Positions 35,949 through 48,040 of a DNA stretch of 64,000 bases are shown one piece after another. Below the pieces are notes generated by a model. It was not told the DNA's origin and did no database searches. It was given only the letters and a program-made list of their open reading frames with translations. How positions within the stretch are numbered: the first letter of the stretch is position 1; the number at the start of each line of letters is the position of its first letter. The DNA comes from Acridotheres tristis. Its lineage: Eukaryota; Chordata; Aves; Passeriformes; Sturnidae. The stretch covers positions 3,669,491-3,733,490 of the forward strand of contig CM072905.1 of the NCBI GenBank assembly GCA_037013685.1. The letters are read 5' to 3'. A program made the position numbers and the translations under genes.

Positions 35949-36025
35949 GAATTTAATGGGAATTGAAGGCGAATTTAATGGGAATTGAAGGCGAATTTAA
36001 TTGGGATTTAATGGGAACTGAAGGC
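35949..36025. repeat. 22-nt minisatellite, about three copies
   Basis: Two exact copies of a 22-nt unit (GAATTTAATGGGAATTGAAG plus GC), then a third expanded copy (35,993-36,025). It directly follows the 19-nt array but has an unrelated AT-rich unit. Confidence 0.9.
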
Positions 36026-36290
36026 CAGGCCCGTGCGCGCCCCGCGGGGTCCCGGGCCGGGCGGCGCGGCGCTGCCCCCTGCTGGGCTATGGGGGCACTG
36101 CAGGGGAACAGCTCCGGGCCGCCTCCGTCCCGCCTCTTTCCCGTCCAACAACAAACGGAGCCGCGCGAATTTTTTGTTCCTAAATCGCTCGCTCGCCTCT
36201 TCCCGACCTCCGGCACTCTTAGAGAACAGTGTCCTAAATGCAGTGGAAACCTGCCCGTCGTGGCCCTCTCCCCTGGGGTAATGAATTGTT
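36026..36290. promoter_or_regulatory. Small orphan CpG island
   Basis: Abrupt shift to GC- and CpG-rich sequence (GCGCGCCCCGCGGGG, GGGCGGCGCGGCGC, TCGCTCGCTCGCC) in an otherwise AT-rich intergenic stretch. The open frames of 110-126 codons across it on both strands are explained by the GC content. It could be an unannotated promoter, an enhancer or a boundary element. No gene could be attached to it. Confidence 0.6.
36068..36088 (-). promoter_or_regulatory. CTCF-like binding motif
   Basis: The minus strand reads CCAGCAGGGGGCAGC, a close match to the vertebrate CTCF core CCAS(Y)AGRKGGCRS. It lies in the orphan CpG island between PECAM1 and the next promoter. Binding is inferred only. Confidence 0.5.
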
Positions 36291-39200
36291 TGTGAATGCT
36301 GGGCTTTGAGCCGTTCCTGATAAACCTCAGCATTTATTTACTTTTCTGCAGTGTCGTTCCACCTGCTGCTTTGTGAGCTTGGTTCGGTTCGAGTTCTTTG
36401 TGCTGCAGTTCATCACTGAGTTGTCTTGAGGCCCAGCTTTTGGGAGCAGGGGAGGTGACACTCAAACTGAGTACAGCCCATCTCGTGCAAGGAGAGGGCA
36501 GGCACAGGGAAAAGAAACAAAGTTTGAGGAAAACAGAGGTATCAAATGGAAAAAAACCAAACCACCAATTAAACTAGAAATCAAACTGAATGCAATAAAG
36601 TATCAGTACAGATTTAAAATGCTAGCACATTTTGTTGTTTAGAATTTCAAGAATTTCTGAATAGGTGAAAGCAGAATAAACATCACTTCTGCAGTTATTT
36701 GGGAGGTAACAAGCAATTTGACATATCTAAGGAATCACAAAAAGCAGGGCTTATTGCCTTCATACTAAGAAATGTTCCACTGTAAATAACAAGTGCTCCC
36801 ATTAGAGAGTTGAGCAGTCACGAGAATGTAGCTTGCATGGGAGGTTTCAATAAAATGTGAGCATTTATATTTATATTGGTAATTTATTTTCTCACCAGCT
36901 ACAAACATGCTGAGTGGGAAGCCTGAAAAAATTCTCACCATTGCAGGAAATAATCACTGTAGTTAAATTTTAAATGTAATAGCAAAAGAAATCACAGTTT
37001 CCTCGGGGAGGGAGTCACTGCAAAGTCTGATGGCAGAACAGCAGCATGAAGCTGAAATGAAAGATCGAGCACAAAGGACAAGGCTGTCACTGCAAAGGCT
37101 CTCAGGCTATGCCCCCATCAGCCTGGATCTGGACTGGGTGAAAAGCTCTAATGGTGATTGTTAGAAATGGACCTCACACTGTTTGGACCACATTCCCATG
37201 GTTAAGAGAAATTCAGATCCAACAGGTATTGTTTGAGGATAAATTCCACAACTAAACTGTTTGTCATAGTAAAGATGGATTCTGCCTCTGAAATGGATAG
37301 ATTAGCAATATAATTCTGTGTAATCCTGAAAGTGTAAGAGTGGGAGATGAAATCAGAGTCTCCTTTGAGGCAATGATAAAAAAATAACAATATTTTCACT
37401 GGACAAAAACCAGAAGTGACCAGTGTGACAGTTCATTGTCCTCTGGCCACTGCCCTGATTTTTCTCTAGTTGTCTTTTTGTTTTAATGTTTTATTGAGGA
37501 GATAAAAGGAGATCTTGGCATGAAGGCTCATTACAGCAAAGAAAGAAAATTAAGAGAAGATACAAGGAAAGACAGAGGGGAATGAGCAGGGCTGGTGCAG
37601 AGAAATCCTGCAGACTATGGAAGGTTTGGAAGAAACAATCCATCAGTCCAGTTACCTTAACAGCTCCACACTTCGTGGTGTGGGTGCTGCTCTGGGCAAC
37701 ATGCTGTGACAGAATCAGTGCTCTGCAGGTGGCTTGTCCCAAACATTCCTGTGTGTTTATCGTTGTCAGGTGACCACTAGGAGAAGCAGAAAATATATAT
37801 GTTAACAAAAAGCCCAGTTGCAGGTAATGGCACCCATGAGCCAGGTTTCTGCTGCTCCCAGTGTGTCAGTCCTGGATGGGGATGTGGAGTCCTGAGGCAC
37901 CAAGGGGCCCATGTGATGCACCAGCCTGGGAATGTGTGCTCCAAAAGAAAACATCCTATTACACTGTTATTCAGCTGCCATAATCCAAGCCCTGCTGAGT
38001 GCTTGCAGAGGAGCTATGACTGCTGAAATCACCTGTTTCCACATGGCACTGTCAGCTCTGCGTGGGGACAGCTTGGCTTTAACTCCTCTGCACTGCCTTG
38101 TTGTTTATTCATTTTTAACTACACACAGAGCCAAGTCTCCACTGTGACTGACACAATTTCACTTTGAAAATCAATGAGACAGCACTACAAGGGCAGAAGA
38201 GTCTTTCCTGAGAGCTTGTGTTTCTCAGAGCCCTGAGTGAGTGCTGTTCTAATGGAACTGACCTGAGCCAAACTCCTGAGCTCCTGGGGCTCTCACCACC
38301 CTCCCAGCCTGGCTCACAGTGGGACCTTCTGGAGTGCTTTAAGCTCCAACCAGCTTAGGAAACTCTGCCTTGTGTGGGAAGAAGTGCTTCCAAGGCAGGG
38401 ATAAAGAGGGCTGCTGGCCTGTCCCAGGAGCAGAGGGGACAGAGAAATTGAAAAAGATAGGACAAAGATGAGAGCTTTGTCTTAAGTGGGCTGAATCATG
38501 GTATTACTGGAAGGGGTGAACTTGGCATCCCTGCTTGATAACAGGCTGTGAGACTGTAATAGGAGAAAAAATTGTCAAGTCTATTAAGATGTGGTCAGAG
38601 TATAAGTCAATTAATGAAAATTACAGCCACACAGGTTATTAAATTAACATGAGCTTGTCAATAGGAAATATAGATTGCTTTTGAATAATTTTAAATTATT
38701 TAAAGCATGATGAAAATCTCACAGTCTCAAAGCTTAGGTTTTATTTTATTACTGTTTGAGGTTTTTTAATATTTTTGTTTCAACTTCATGCTGATTAAAG
38801 GAACAGGAGTTTTAAAGAGCATTCTTATTAGGAATGCTGAGAGATGCAGTAGCTGTTAGGAGGCAGAAGCTCAGAGGAGGCTGGAGGTGAGCTGTGATTC
38901 TGCAGTGTGATCCATGGCAGAGCTGGAAACACAGAAAGTCAAGGGTGTCTGAATGCAGTCCTTGCACACAAAGTGATGGATCACATTTTCTAGGCACTTC
39001 CTCAGGGCTGCAAGAACCACTCTAAAGGGGCTTACAGCACACACTGGCACTGTTGAAAAACTGGTTCCACCTGTGAATGCTGAGTCTGTAACAGCCTCCA
39101 GATGATCTGTCCCCCCCGTCTGAGAGTCAGAGACCTGCAGGCAGGAGAGAGGAGAAATTTGCAGCCCTCTGAAGAGAAATTCACGTTCCTCCCGGGAGCT

Positions 39201-42200
39201 CGGGGCCCAGTTGATCTCTGCAGGAGGATGGTATGTTCAGCATGACTGAAGGTATTAGCTGGCTCAGCCCTGGAGCCTCAGAACATTGTGTACACTGCAA
39301 AAATTCAGTTTAGTCATGGCTGGAGGGAGGTAGGGGCTGGTCTGTTAGAAACAACCTGATACACACCTGTGCTTTTGTCAAACAAGAAACACTGAAAGGG
39401 GTGTCTTCAACTATCATTTTCTTTTCCTTTTTTTTTTTTCCCTTGAAGCTGATATTTTCCCACTGAGTTGCTTCCTCTCTGACTGTTCCAGAATGAATCA
39501 CACAGCCCTACATGTCTATCTGTATTCCTAAGGGGACTGTGGAAAGCAAACCTGACTAATGTGCCCTGCAAGAAGAAAATGATAATTGATGCTTTTTAAT
39601 TACAAGTTTCCTGCATTATGGTCTAGTTTTTCAGCTTATAATCATTAACAGTCTAATAGAGACTTAAGAAAATTGTTGCCTTTTCTTCTTTTGTAGCATA
39701 TGTAGGTCAGATTTTCATATGTAAGAGTTATTATCTCTGACACACTAATGAGTGTACTGACTGCTGACAAAGGTCACATCTGTGTTTTCTTCATTGCATA
39801 CAAACATGGAGAGGGCTGTGTGCTCCTCATTGCTGTGTCTTCTGCAGTCATTTCACTGGTCCAAAATCACTTGGTGCTTTTCACAAAGCACAAATCACAA
39901 AGCTGCTCTACACCTGCTTTGTACTTCTGTCAGTGAAAGATGAGGCTGAGGGCAGAGGAGTGTCAGCATCATCATGTCCCCAGCACATGTCCCCTTCATG
40001 CTTTTCAAGCTCTGTGCACTTGCAGTCAAAGGGATGCAGTTGCTGCCTTTCCATGAGGAAATGAATGGAGCTTTTATGTCCTGTCTTTGACCAAAGCACT
40101 TAAAAGGTTTTGTGCCCAGCAGATTGTTTCTAATAGCAGGGAAAATTGATCACTCAGGTACTTTGATGCAGCCCTTTTATTTACAAAGAAAGTACAAAAT
40201 TCCGTTTCCTCTAAAATCATAGGAATCAGACAATATTCTCTTTCTCTGCATGCAATTTCAATCCTTTTAGCCAGCACTTATCCAGAAGCACTTTTTTCTT
40301 CTCAAGGTCGTTCTTGTAGGGTTCGTCTGGTTCTACCTGGTTTGGAGAGAAGGCTGTTCCTGTAGGAGCTGGGAGCTCCCTGTCACTCCAAGCACTGCCC
40401 TCCTCCCTGCATCTTCCAAGTCATTTTCCAGCTGGCAGAAACCTTGAATGCACCAGCTTCTCCTCCACATTTGCCCTTTTGCCTTCTTAGGGTGGCTGGT
40501 CCTCTTTCAGCTGCCTCCTTGTGTATGAGAAGTTGGTTGTTTCTTATGCAAAAGAATATCCAGTGAAAGGCAATATGAAACCTCTTTAGGTCTCATAAGC
40601 TTTTACCTGAACTCTGTGTCAATTGGGGTTACACACTCAGGATGGGGCATTGTGCTGATGAAGAGTAAGACCTCTGCACACTTATTGTCAGTGACAAGGA
40701 GCAGGAATAAGTGATGGAATCGGGGTAAGGTGAGGTTCTCACTGCCCAAGTGTTTTTACTACATACTCGCCTTCTGGCTAGAGAGAAATACCCCTTTGAC
40801 CAATGAGCAGGATGAATTGCTAATACCCATTTGAATTTCTCCTCATTCCTTGTCCTATTTATCATATTTCACCTTGGATTTATTTGTAGAGAACTGCTCA
40901 GAGAGTCTTGTTTAACAGAGGAAGAAACCGGAAGAAATCCTGGACATGGTGTGTTTTCTCGCAATATTACTCTGGACAGTTTCCAGTCTGTTAATGGATG
41001 AACACTGACATCTAAACCATCCCCAGGGGAGGTTCAAGATCCATCTGACTTCAATAAGAGGTTCCTAAATAGCTGTAACAAGCCCATGCTTCAAGAGAAA
41101 TAAATTTTGCTATTTTTAAAACATGCAGGTTTTGGAAGGCTTTGAATATCAAGATTAATTCTCTGTCTAAATGCAGCGGAAGGCAGCACTGACTGGTGAG
41201 TCTCACTCAAATCTGGAAGGTTTCAATATTGTCTGGAATCTGGATTTGATGTTCTAAAAGCTTAGACGTGTTTAGTTTACATTTTTATTCCAGTGCAGAC
41301 TCTGCATGTACATATCAGATTCCTTAGTATATCTCATTGGATTTATGTGGAAAACATATTACATTACCCATCAGCATTTGAAATTTTGACTCAGGAATTC
41401 TTGCTGGATAGATTACTGAGCAATATTTAATTGAAAGATTTAATGGCACTCTGAGAAAACCCCAAGGCCACATGGAGCCAGATGCTGCCCTGTTCAGTGT
41501 GGTGCTGTTTGCAGAAAGTGGCAATAGGGGACGGCTGCAGGAGCTGGACAGAAGGGTCAGGATACCTGAGCAGGTTTGGAGGCTGGATTATGCATCAGGT
41601 CATGAAAATGACCAAGGGAAGGTGAGCAGGATATTCTCAGTGCCTCACGAGACACCTACCTGGCATGTCTGAGCTAAGAGGCTGCTCTGCTCTCCAGTCC
41701 TGCCTGAGAGTCCTGTTTGCAACCTGTCCCTTTTCATTGCCTATAATAGATACCCTAAGGACCACAGCGTCCTTATTTAGCCACCTGAATAATCAGCATA
41801 GTGAGATATTGTTTAATATATCTCTGTGCTGAGGTCTTCCTCCTCAAGTGATAAAGGAGAATGTGAAGTCTAGAACAAGAATCCAGTTGTGGAGGCACTG
41901 AGAACTTTTGGCTTTGGAGGCTGGGTCAGGATGTGTTGGACAAATGGGCCAGGATGGAGCTGCCACTGGTGGTTGGCTGTAGGGAGAGCAGGGAAGGATT
42001 GAATCTTGGCTGTGGTCATTTTGTATGACTGGACAGGCACTGAGTGCTCTGTCAGACACAGTTCTTTAACCTGGGAAAACACCAATTCTGTGTTTGCTTT
42101 CAAAGCTGGGCTCTTGTTTGTTCCAGGGTGTGACTGAACCTTCATGTTCTCATTGTTCAAGCCCAGCCTCTCCAGCAAAGCTCAGCTGGAAAAAGAAGAT

Positions 42201-44310
42201 GGGCAGATATGGGCCCTGAGGATGCTACTGCTCAGTGGAAGGTTACAAATTAATGTCACAGAGACAGCAGTTCCTCACACCTCCATGAAGTTCATGTAAA
42301 GAAAGTTTCTAGCAACATTCGGGTTTGAAATTACACTGTCTAGAACTGCACAACAGCCTAAATTATATCAGTCTTATGAAAACAATGCATATTGCTTACA
42401 CCTTCAGAGCATGGAAATGACCCTGACCACCTAAGCCTGTTCTCCATCTCAGCTGGAGAAACCCAAGTCAGTGTTTTATCCCTCTTTTGTAACTAAGAGT
42501 TCACTTCATGCTGCCATTTCTGATTCCATTTCAGCAGGTATACATTCAGCTCTGGGCCAGGCATTAATGCTCTCAGAACAAAGACATCTAAGCAAGATGT
42601 GGCTATTTTTATGATAGTGATGTTTTGATCTCATGCCAGCACAATCGAGGAACAATTCCCATTAAGTCTATTGATGTGAGTCTTTCCTTGAAGGGGACAC
42701 TCAGGAAACCTAAGCTTAATTATATTTTAAAGCAGATTACTTAAATTCTATTAAGACCTATGCAGATATTCATATTCAGAATTAAGTGGCATTAATCTGA
42801 TTTAGTGTACTTTACTTGGAAAATGAAGAAAGCTAAATCAAATGAAGGCCACTTTAACTCTGAGTAACAAAACTCACATGTGTAACTTTCAAGTCACAGG
42901 TGTTATTAATTCAGATTAATTTTTCTGACTTTCCCTGTGAAGACAAGGGGCAATAAAATCACCAGAGATGGTCTGACCACATGTTCTCCTTCTGCCCCCC
43001 AAAAAACATTATGGACTGCCTGACAGTTAGTTTGGACTTGTGGATCTAAAGGCTGCTGCTCATTTCTATAGTCAATGCTCTTTTCTCTTAACTAACCATT
43101 TAAATTAGGCCCATCAGTGAAGAACCACAGTATCTGTCCAGGCAGGAGCAGGAGGGTGCTGCTGCCTGGTGTTAATGCTGATGTGTATGTGGAAAGCTTG
43201 CAGTGTATGTGCCTGATTTAAATATGTATCTTCAGCTGTTCTGTAATGTCAGAACTAAATTTACTTGTAGATTTAAAATAGGTGAATGATTTGGCAGCTG
43301 AAAGGTCAGGACACACTGGTTTATTTTGTGCTTTGCTTTTCCTGATTACCAGGAAATTGTCTGTAGCATCTGATATTACGGTCAAGGATTTGTGGTGCAA
43401 TACCTGTACAGACAAACTGCAGCCTTAGTGCCACTGTATCCCTCAACCTTCCCCCAGCTTTGGATTTTGCCACAGTTGCACTCTGGAGTGCTCCAGCACT
43501 CAGCTACAATATCCTACCTCACCAAGGTCTCGCTGGAGGGAGGGGTATTGACTTCTCCACCATGTGCAGATCAGATTTCAGGCTTTTAGAGTTTTGTACA
43601 TTTGCCAGGTACACTGAAATACAGATACCAGCTCATACAACCTTGCTGTGACTTTGGCAGCAGGCACGTGGCTATTCTGGGTGGCCCAGGGACTTGCCCC
43701 TTCCCCAGTGATGGGTGACATCACTGCAGGTGTGCTCTGGCCATTATCCCAGCCAGGATTCAGTGTCAGAGAGAAACGAACCCATGTGAGAACCATCCAG
43801 AATGTTCTGAGAGAAACCAGTGCAAATTCCCAGCACTGAAACTGCCTGACCCAGGCTGCCTTGCAAAGCACCTTCCCTGGGAACAGCTCTGCCTCTGGGT
43901 GTCACCTTGGCAGCACCACCACACCTTGACAGGCTCTGCCTCTGCACACCTTGCTGGCCTTGCTTTAGCCTGTCCTGTGAATCCACCTGAGCTCCTGGCA
44001 GCCACCAGAGGCTGTGCTGGGGAGGGGTGCAAGTTGGAACCTCCTCTGGCTCTGGAAATGTGTCTTCTCTGAGTGCAAGGACTTGATGTAAGCAGTTGCA
44101 TAGAGCTGTTTCTCCATAGATACTTGGCAGTCTAAAAGCCTTAAATTTTAAAAAAAGAGAGAGAGGGAAATAGGAAGATCACAAGGGCAAACGAGGACTA
44201 GATTCTTGTAATTTTAAAATATTATTTCTCTCCACCATTATTTTGGATATTTTGTTTTACAACTGGATTTGAGACCTGCCTGCTTTTGTAATTGAGGAGT
44301 TATGAATGCT
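36291..44310. other. Intergenic DNA without recognised genes
   Basis: Eight kilobases with only short open frames and no exon-like splice-flanked coding segment, RNA gene or clear mobile element. AT-rich stretches such as 42,700-42,960 could be conserved non-coding DNA, but conservation cannot be judged from one sequence. Confidence 0.55.
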
Positions 44311-44406
44311 CTGGTCTGAGCTGGCAAGGTGGTGATCAGTCAAAGGTTGGATTCAATAATCTTGGATGTCTTCTCCAACCCTTAATGATCCTGTGATTCT
44401 GTGATC
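44311..44406 (+). mobile_element. CR1 LINE 3' tail fragment
   Basis: Contains the typical CR1 3' end: GGTGGTGATCAGTCAAAGG, GGTTGGATTCAATAATCTTG, TCTTCTCCAACCC and the terminal CTGTGATTCTGTGAT repeat. Strongly 5'-truncated, as most CR1 copies are. CR1 is the main LINE of birds and reptiles. Confidence 0.82.
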
Positions 44407-47184
44407 TATCCTCAGCTCAGCTTTAAAAATGAAGCAGCAATTTAAAAACCCAAACCCCAGAATAATGTGCTTTAGCACAGGAAGCAACAAGAGCCCAGGA
44501 TTTCTGCAGTTCCCAGTAGGATTTTAGAAACAGAGAAGCAGAGTTGGAGCCAGGCTTGGGGAGCTGTCTGGGGAGGCTCCCTGGGGAGGGTATGACCAGG
44601 CTGTGCCCCTTTGTGCCAGCAAGGAGCCAGGCCCAGGGGCTGGGATCAGTGTGGAGAGGAGCGATGGGGTGGAGGACAGGATGGGCAATTTGCACGTTAG
44701 ACAATTCAGATCCAAAGAAGCAGCGAAGCCACTGGCAGAGAAAGAATTTGGGAGGTGCTGAGACGACTCTCACTGGGGTGTTTGGCAAACAGAGGATGGG
44801 CCCATGAGTGCTGTGGAAGGAATGTGGCTTTCAGGAAGTTCATACTCCCCTCCATACGCACAGGCAGAGCCAGCTGAAGCACTGGGAAGCCCCAGCATTG
44901 GCAGTCCTTGTTGGGCTCTGCACACGCTGGGTGGGCTGGAGCCTTGTTTGGGTTTTTTCCATGCTAAGCCTCTTTCCTTTGCATTTAACGTTGCACTGGT
45001 AACAACCAAACAAACCAAGAGTAAAGCTGTTCTCACACACAAACCTGTCTTTGCCAAGATTCACACGTTCAGGCTCAGCTGCTGCCTCATTCCTCTTAAA
45101 GCTTCTCAGCATAAAATTGCAAGCAGGGCTGTCCTGCAGCTCTTGGGTCTTCCCCAGGATCTGACAGCAATGGGATTTGTGAAAACCATGTGGAACCCTA
45201 AAGCTCATGTAATGTTCTTTTCTCACAAAAGTAGAGGCCTTAAACTGCCCTGAGCTCTGAAATTCTGATGGGGGCATTATAAAGAAATGAACTGAGCCTC
45301 ACAGTAGCTCTGGGGGAGAAATGTTATCTATTATTTTACAGCTTGCTCAAGCACTGCTTTTAAAGGCATTTAAATATCTCCTTCACATATTCCAAAATAT
45401 TAAAGTAATTCTTTTCAAAAGCAGCTCCTGACTGTAGATACCTGTTTCTAGAGCCTGCAGTCTGCCGTTTCTCAGAATGATGGTGTATTTATGCATGGGA
45501 TACTGAAATATTAAAAAAAAAAAAAACACATTAATTTATTCTCTTGTCTTCTTGTAGGATAGGTAGAAGGTAAATAATTAAACAAAAGAATTTACTCTTA
45601 CAGCACTGAGTGATTCAGATATTCTGAGATTTTTTTCTTATCTCGCTCTTCCACCTGACTGGGACTTGCCTTTAGAAGAGGGTTCCCATGAAGCCCAGAG
45701 CATGGTACCCTGGTCACACACAGCTTGTACCCTGTTTGTCCCAGTGGCTTCCTCCAGCCTTTGCTCAGCATGTTGTACCATGCTATGGAAGAAGCCTCTG
45801 CTGAGGACCTAACTCCAGGTGCACAAATATTTATCTTGAGATCAGGAGTTTTAGTCCATGTGTTGCCTAAGTTACATGCAAAGAGAGGGCAGAAAAAGCT
45901 TCAGATACTCCAATGAGTTGATTATAGTTTAACACAGCCAAAACTAACCCATCAGCCACAGTTTCAGCCATAGGCTCTGTTGCTGCAGGGAAAACCTGTT
46001 GTTAAGGAAACAACCATTATCTTATCTCCAGACTCTGGAAACATTAACATTGGTTTTGTATGAGAATTCAAAGGTCTTCCTGTATACAGGTAGAGCCATG
46101 AAGAGAAATGTATCCTAGATGAATACATTTGTACCTGTATTTCAAATAGAATGTTGTCTTTTTCATTAAAAAAAAATAAGACTAAACTGAGGTGCTCCAG
46201 TGATGCTCACACAATGCAGTCTTTTGCTGGGTTCCTTCGGTTCATTCAGCTGTGAGCCTTAAGACACTGAGTTTAGTGCTTGGACATCCAACAGCTTGAA
46301 GGCTCTGACCATCCATTTGGTGAGCTCAGGCCATTCCTTACTGAGGAGATTTTGGCAGGTGCTGGCTGCTCTCAGTAACTCTGGTTTTCCATTACATGCA
46401 GGAATCCGGCTTTTAAAAACAGAACACAAGGATGCATGTGAATAATTCACTTCCACAGGCACTGAACTGTTGCTGCCATTTAATGAGAGAAGGAGTCTGA
46501 GTGCTACCTGCACCTACTTCTGACCTAGACTGCAACCCCTACTATGTACAGTGCCTGGTGCAACAGCACCCCAGACCTCGGCACAGCTACAGCTGCAGGT
46601 AACATAGGAAACTGTTCAAAAATTAATAATTTATACTTAGCTCTTCACAATGGCTAGTTTGGAGTAATTTGAATTCTGCTCGCACATCCCACTAAATATT
46701 GGTTAGTAAATAAATTTTGTCCCATCGCCTCATTAAGTGTCATAAATTTAAAGGATGGTATGAAATAGAGTCTGAAAGATCTTGCAGGATTCTTTCTGTT
46801 TTAATTCAAACTGAAACTATTAAAGAGAATATAATTGGCACAGCCAAATTAATCCAAGGGTTGACTAAAGAAACCTGGGCCAGCATCAGTCTGACCCGGT
46901 GTAATGCTGTAATGTCATCATTAACTGCCTTCATAAGCAAGAGCAATTAAGTAAAGGGTAAAAGCATAGAAAAGCTGTAATTTATTGCATAAGACCATTA
47001 TTGAGAAAACAACCTTTTGACACAGAGAATTTTTTTTTCTCTGTGTGCTGCAAATTGGGAAATATGAAGGGTAAATAAAATGACCTCTGCCAGGGCACGT
47101 TTCCTGGGATAAGTGCCTGCTCGGTTAGGGAGCCGATAATTTCTGTCCGTTTCTGAAATGTTTAGATACCAACCAGCTTCTGTG
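44407..47184. other. Intergenic DNA between CR1 fragment and CpG island
   Basis: Open frames of 145-149 codons overlap on opposite strands at 44.8-45.3 kb. They share no recognisable similarity, and the region lacks exon structure. No supported gene. Confidence 0.55.
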
Positions 47185-48040
47185 TGCCTGGTCGCGCACA
47201 CGCTTCCTGCCGCAGCCGCTCCCTCTGCGATGTCAGCGGCGAGCCCTGCACTGAGCCTGTGACACAAACCCGCACCGAGCGCCGCGTTCCTGCAACCGGC
47301 GGAATATCGGGACGGCCCGCACGGGGCCGGGAGGCTCGACACGCCCGGGAGCGGCCGGAACCGGGAGCGGCCGCGGGCCCGGGCAGCTCCGTGCCCCGGC
47401 AGCCGTTCTGAGCGTCACCACCACCGGCCGCCGAAACACCGGCTGCGACCGAGGGGCAGACAGGGCCGCTCCCGCTGCCGGGGCTCCCCCAGTCCCTGCC
47501 CCTTTCCCCGTCCCCGCCCGGCCCGCCCCGTTCCGCCCCTCGGGCCGGCGCTGCGGCGGCTCGGGCAGGCCCGTCCCCCCGCGGGGCCCGGATTGGCGGC
47601 GCCGCCGCCTCCCCGCTGCTGCCGCTGCCCGGCGCGGGCAGGAGCGGCCAGTGCCATGAGCCGCGGCTGAGGTGAGGGGCAGGGGCAGTGCCGAGAGCTG
47701 AGGGGGCCGGGCAGTGCCGAGAGCCGCGGCTGAGGTGAGGGGGCCGGGCAGTGCCGTGAGGGCGGCCGGCGGCCCCGCACCGGCAGCGCCCGCCGGTCCC
47801 CGCGGGCTGCGGGCAGGGAGGAGCGCAGGGGCCGAGGGCGGCGGTCGGGCCGGGCCGCGGGCGGCTCCCGGGGCCGGGCAGGGCGGATGGCGGCCGGGGG
47901 AGAACCGGGAGCCCGCGGGGAGCGGGGCCGGGCCGGGCCGGAGCGGGGCCGGGCGGGATGGAGCCGCTGCCCCTCGGCGCGGGAGCGGGAGCGGCGTTTG
48001 CCGAGCCGGGCGTGCAGCTGGGCAGGAACTGCCGGAGTAC
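47185..48040 (+). promoter_or_regulatory. TEX2: CpG-island promoter, probably of TEX2
   Basis: About 850 nt of very GC- and CpG-rich sequence with several GGGCGGG/CCCGCCC Sp1-type boxes, an inverted CCAAT box (ATTGG, 47,592-47,596) and ETS-like CCGGAA sites (near 47,355). It is the strongest promoter-like feature of the window. In vertebrates the neighbour at the 3' side of PECAM1 is TEX2, on the same strand with an untranslated first exon, which fits this place and the + orientation. The assignment rests on gene order; no TEX2 coding exon is present. The long minus-strand open frame of 275 codons is a GC artefact (proline/alanine/arginine only). Confidence 0.6.
47640..47765 (+). repeat. Duplicated GC-rich module with two splice-donor-like sites
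   Basis: Imperfect tandem copies built from GAGCCGCGGCTGAGGTGAGG and GGGGCCGGGCAGTGCCGAGA. Each GCTGAG|GTGAGG copy is a good 5' splice site (exon ends at 47,671 and 47,734). Either could end an untranslated first exon. Confidence 0.55.

Noticed and set aside
44804..45277. Overlapping 149- and 145-codon frames on opposite strands
   Set aside because: Mutually overlapping, no recognised similarity, no exon signals; the length is within chance for 64 kb in six frames.
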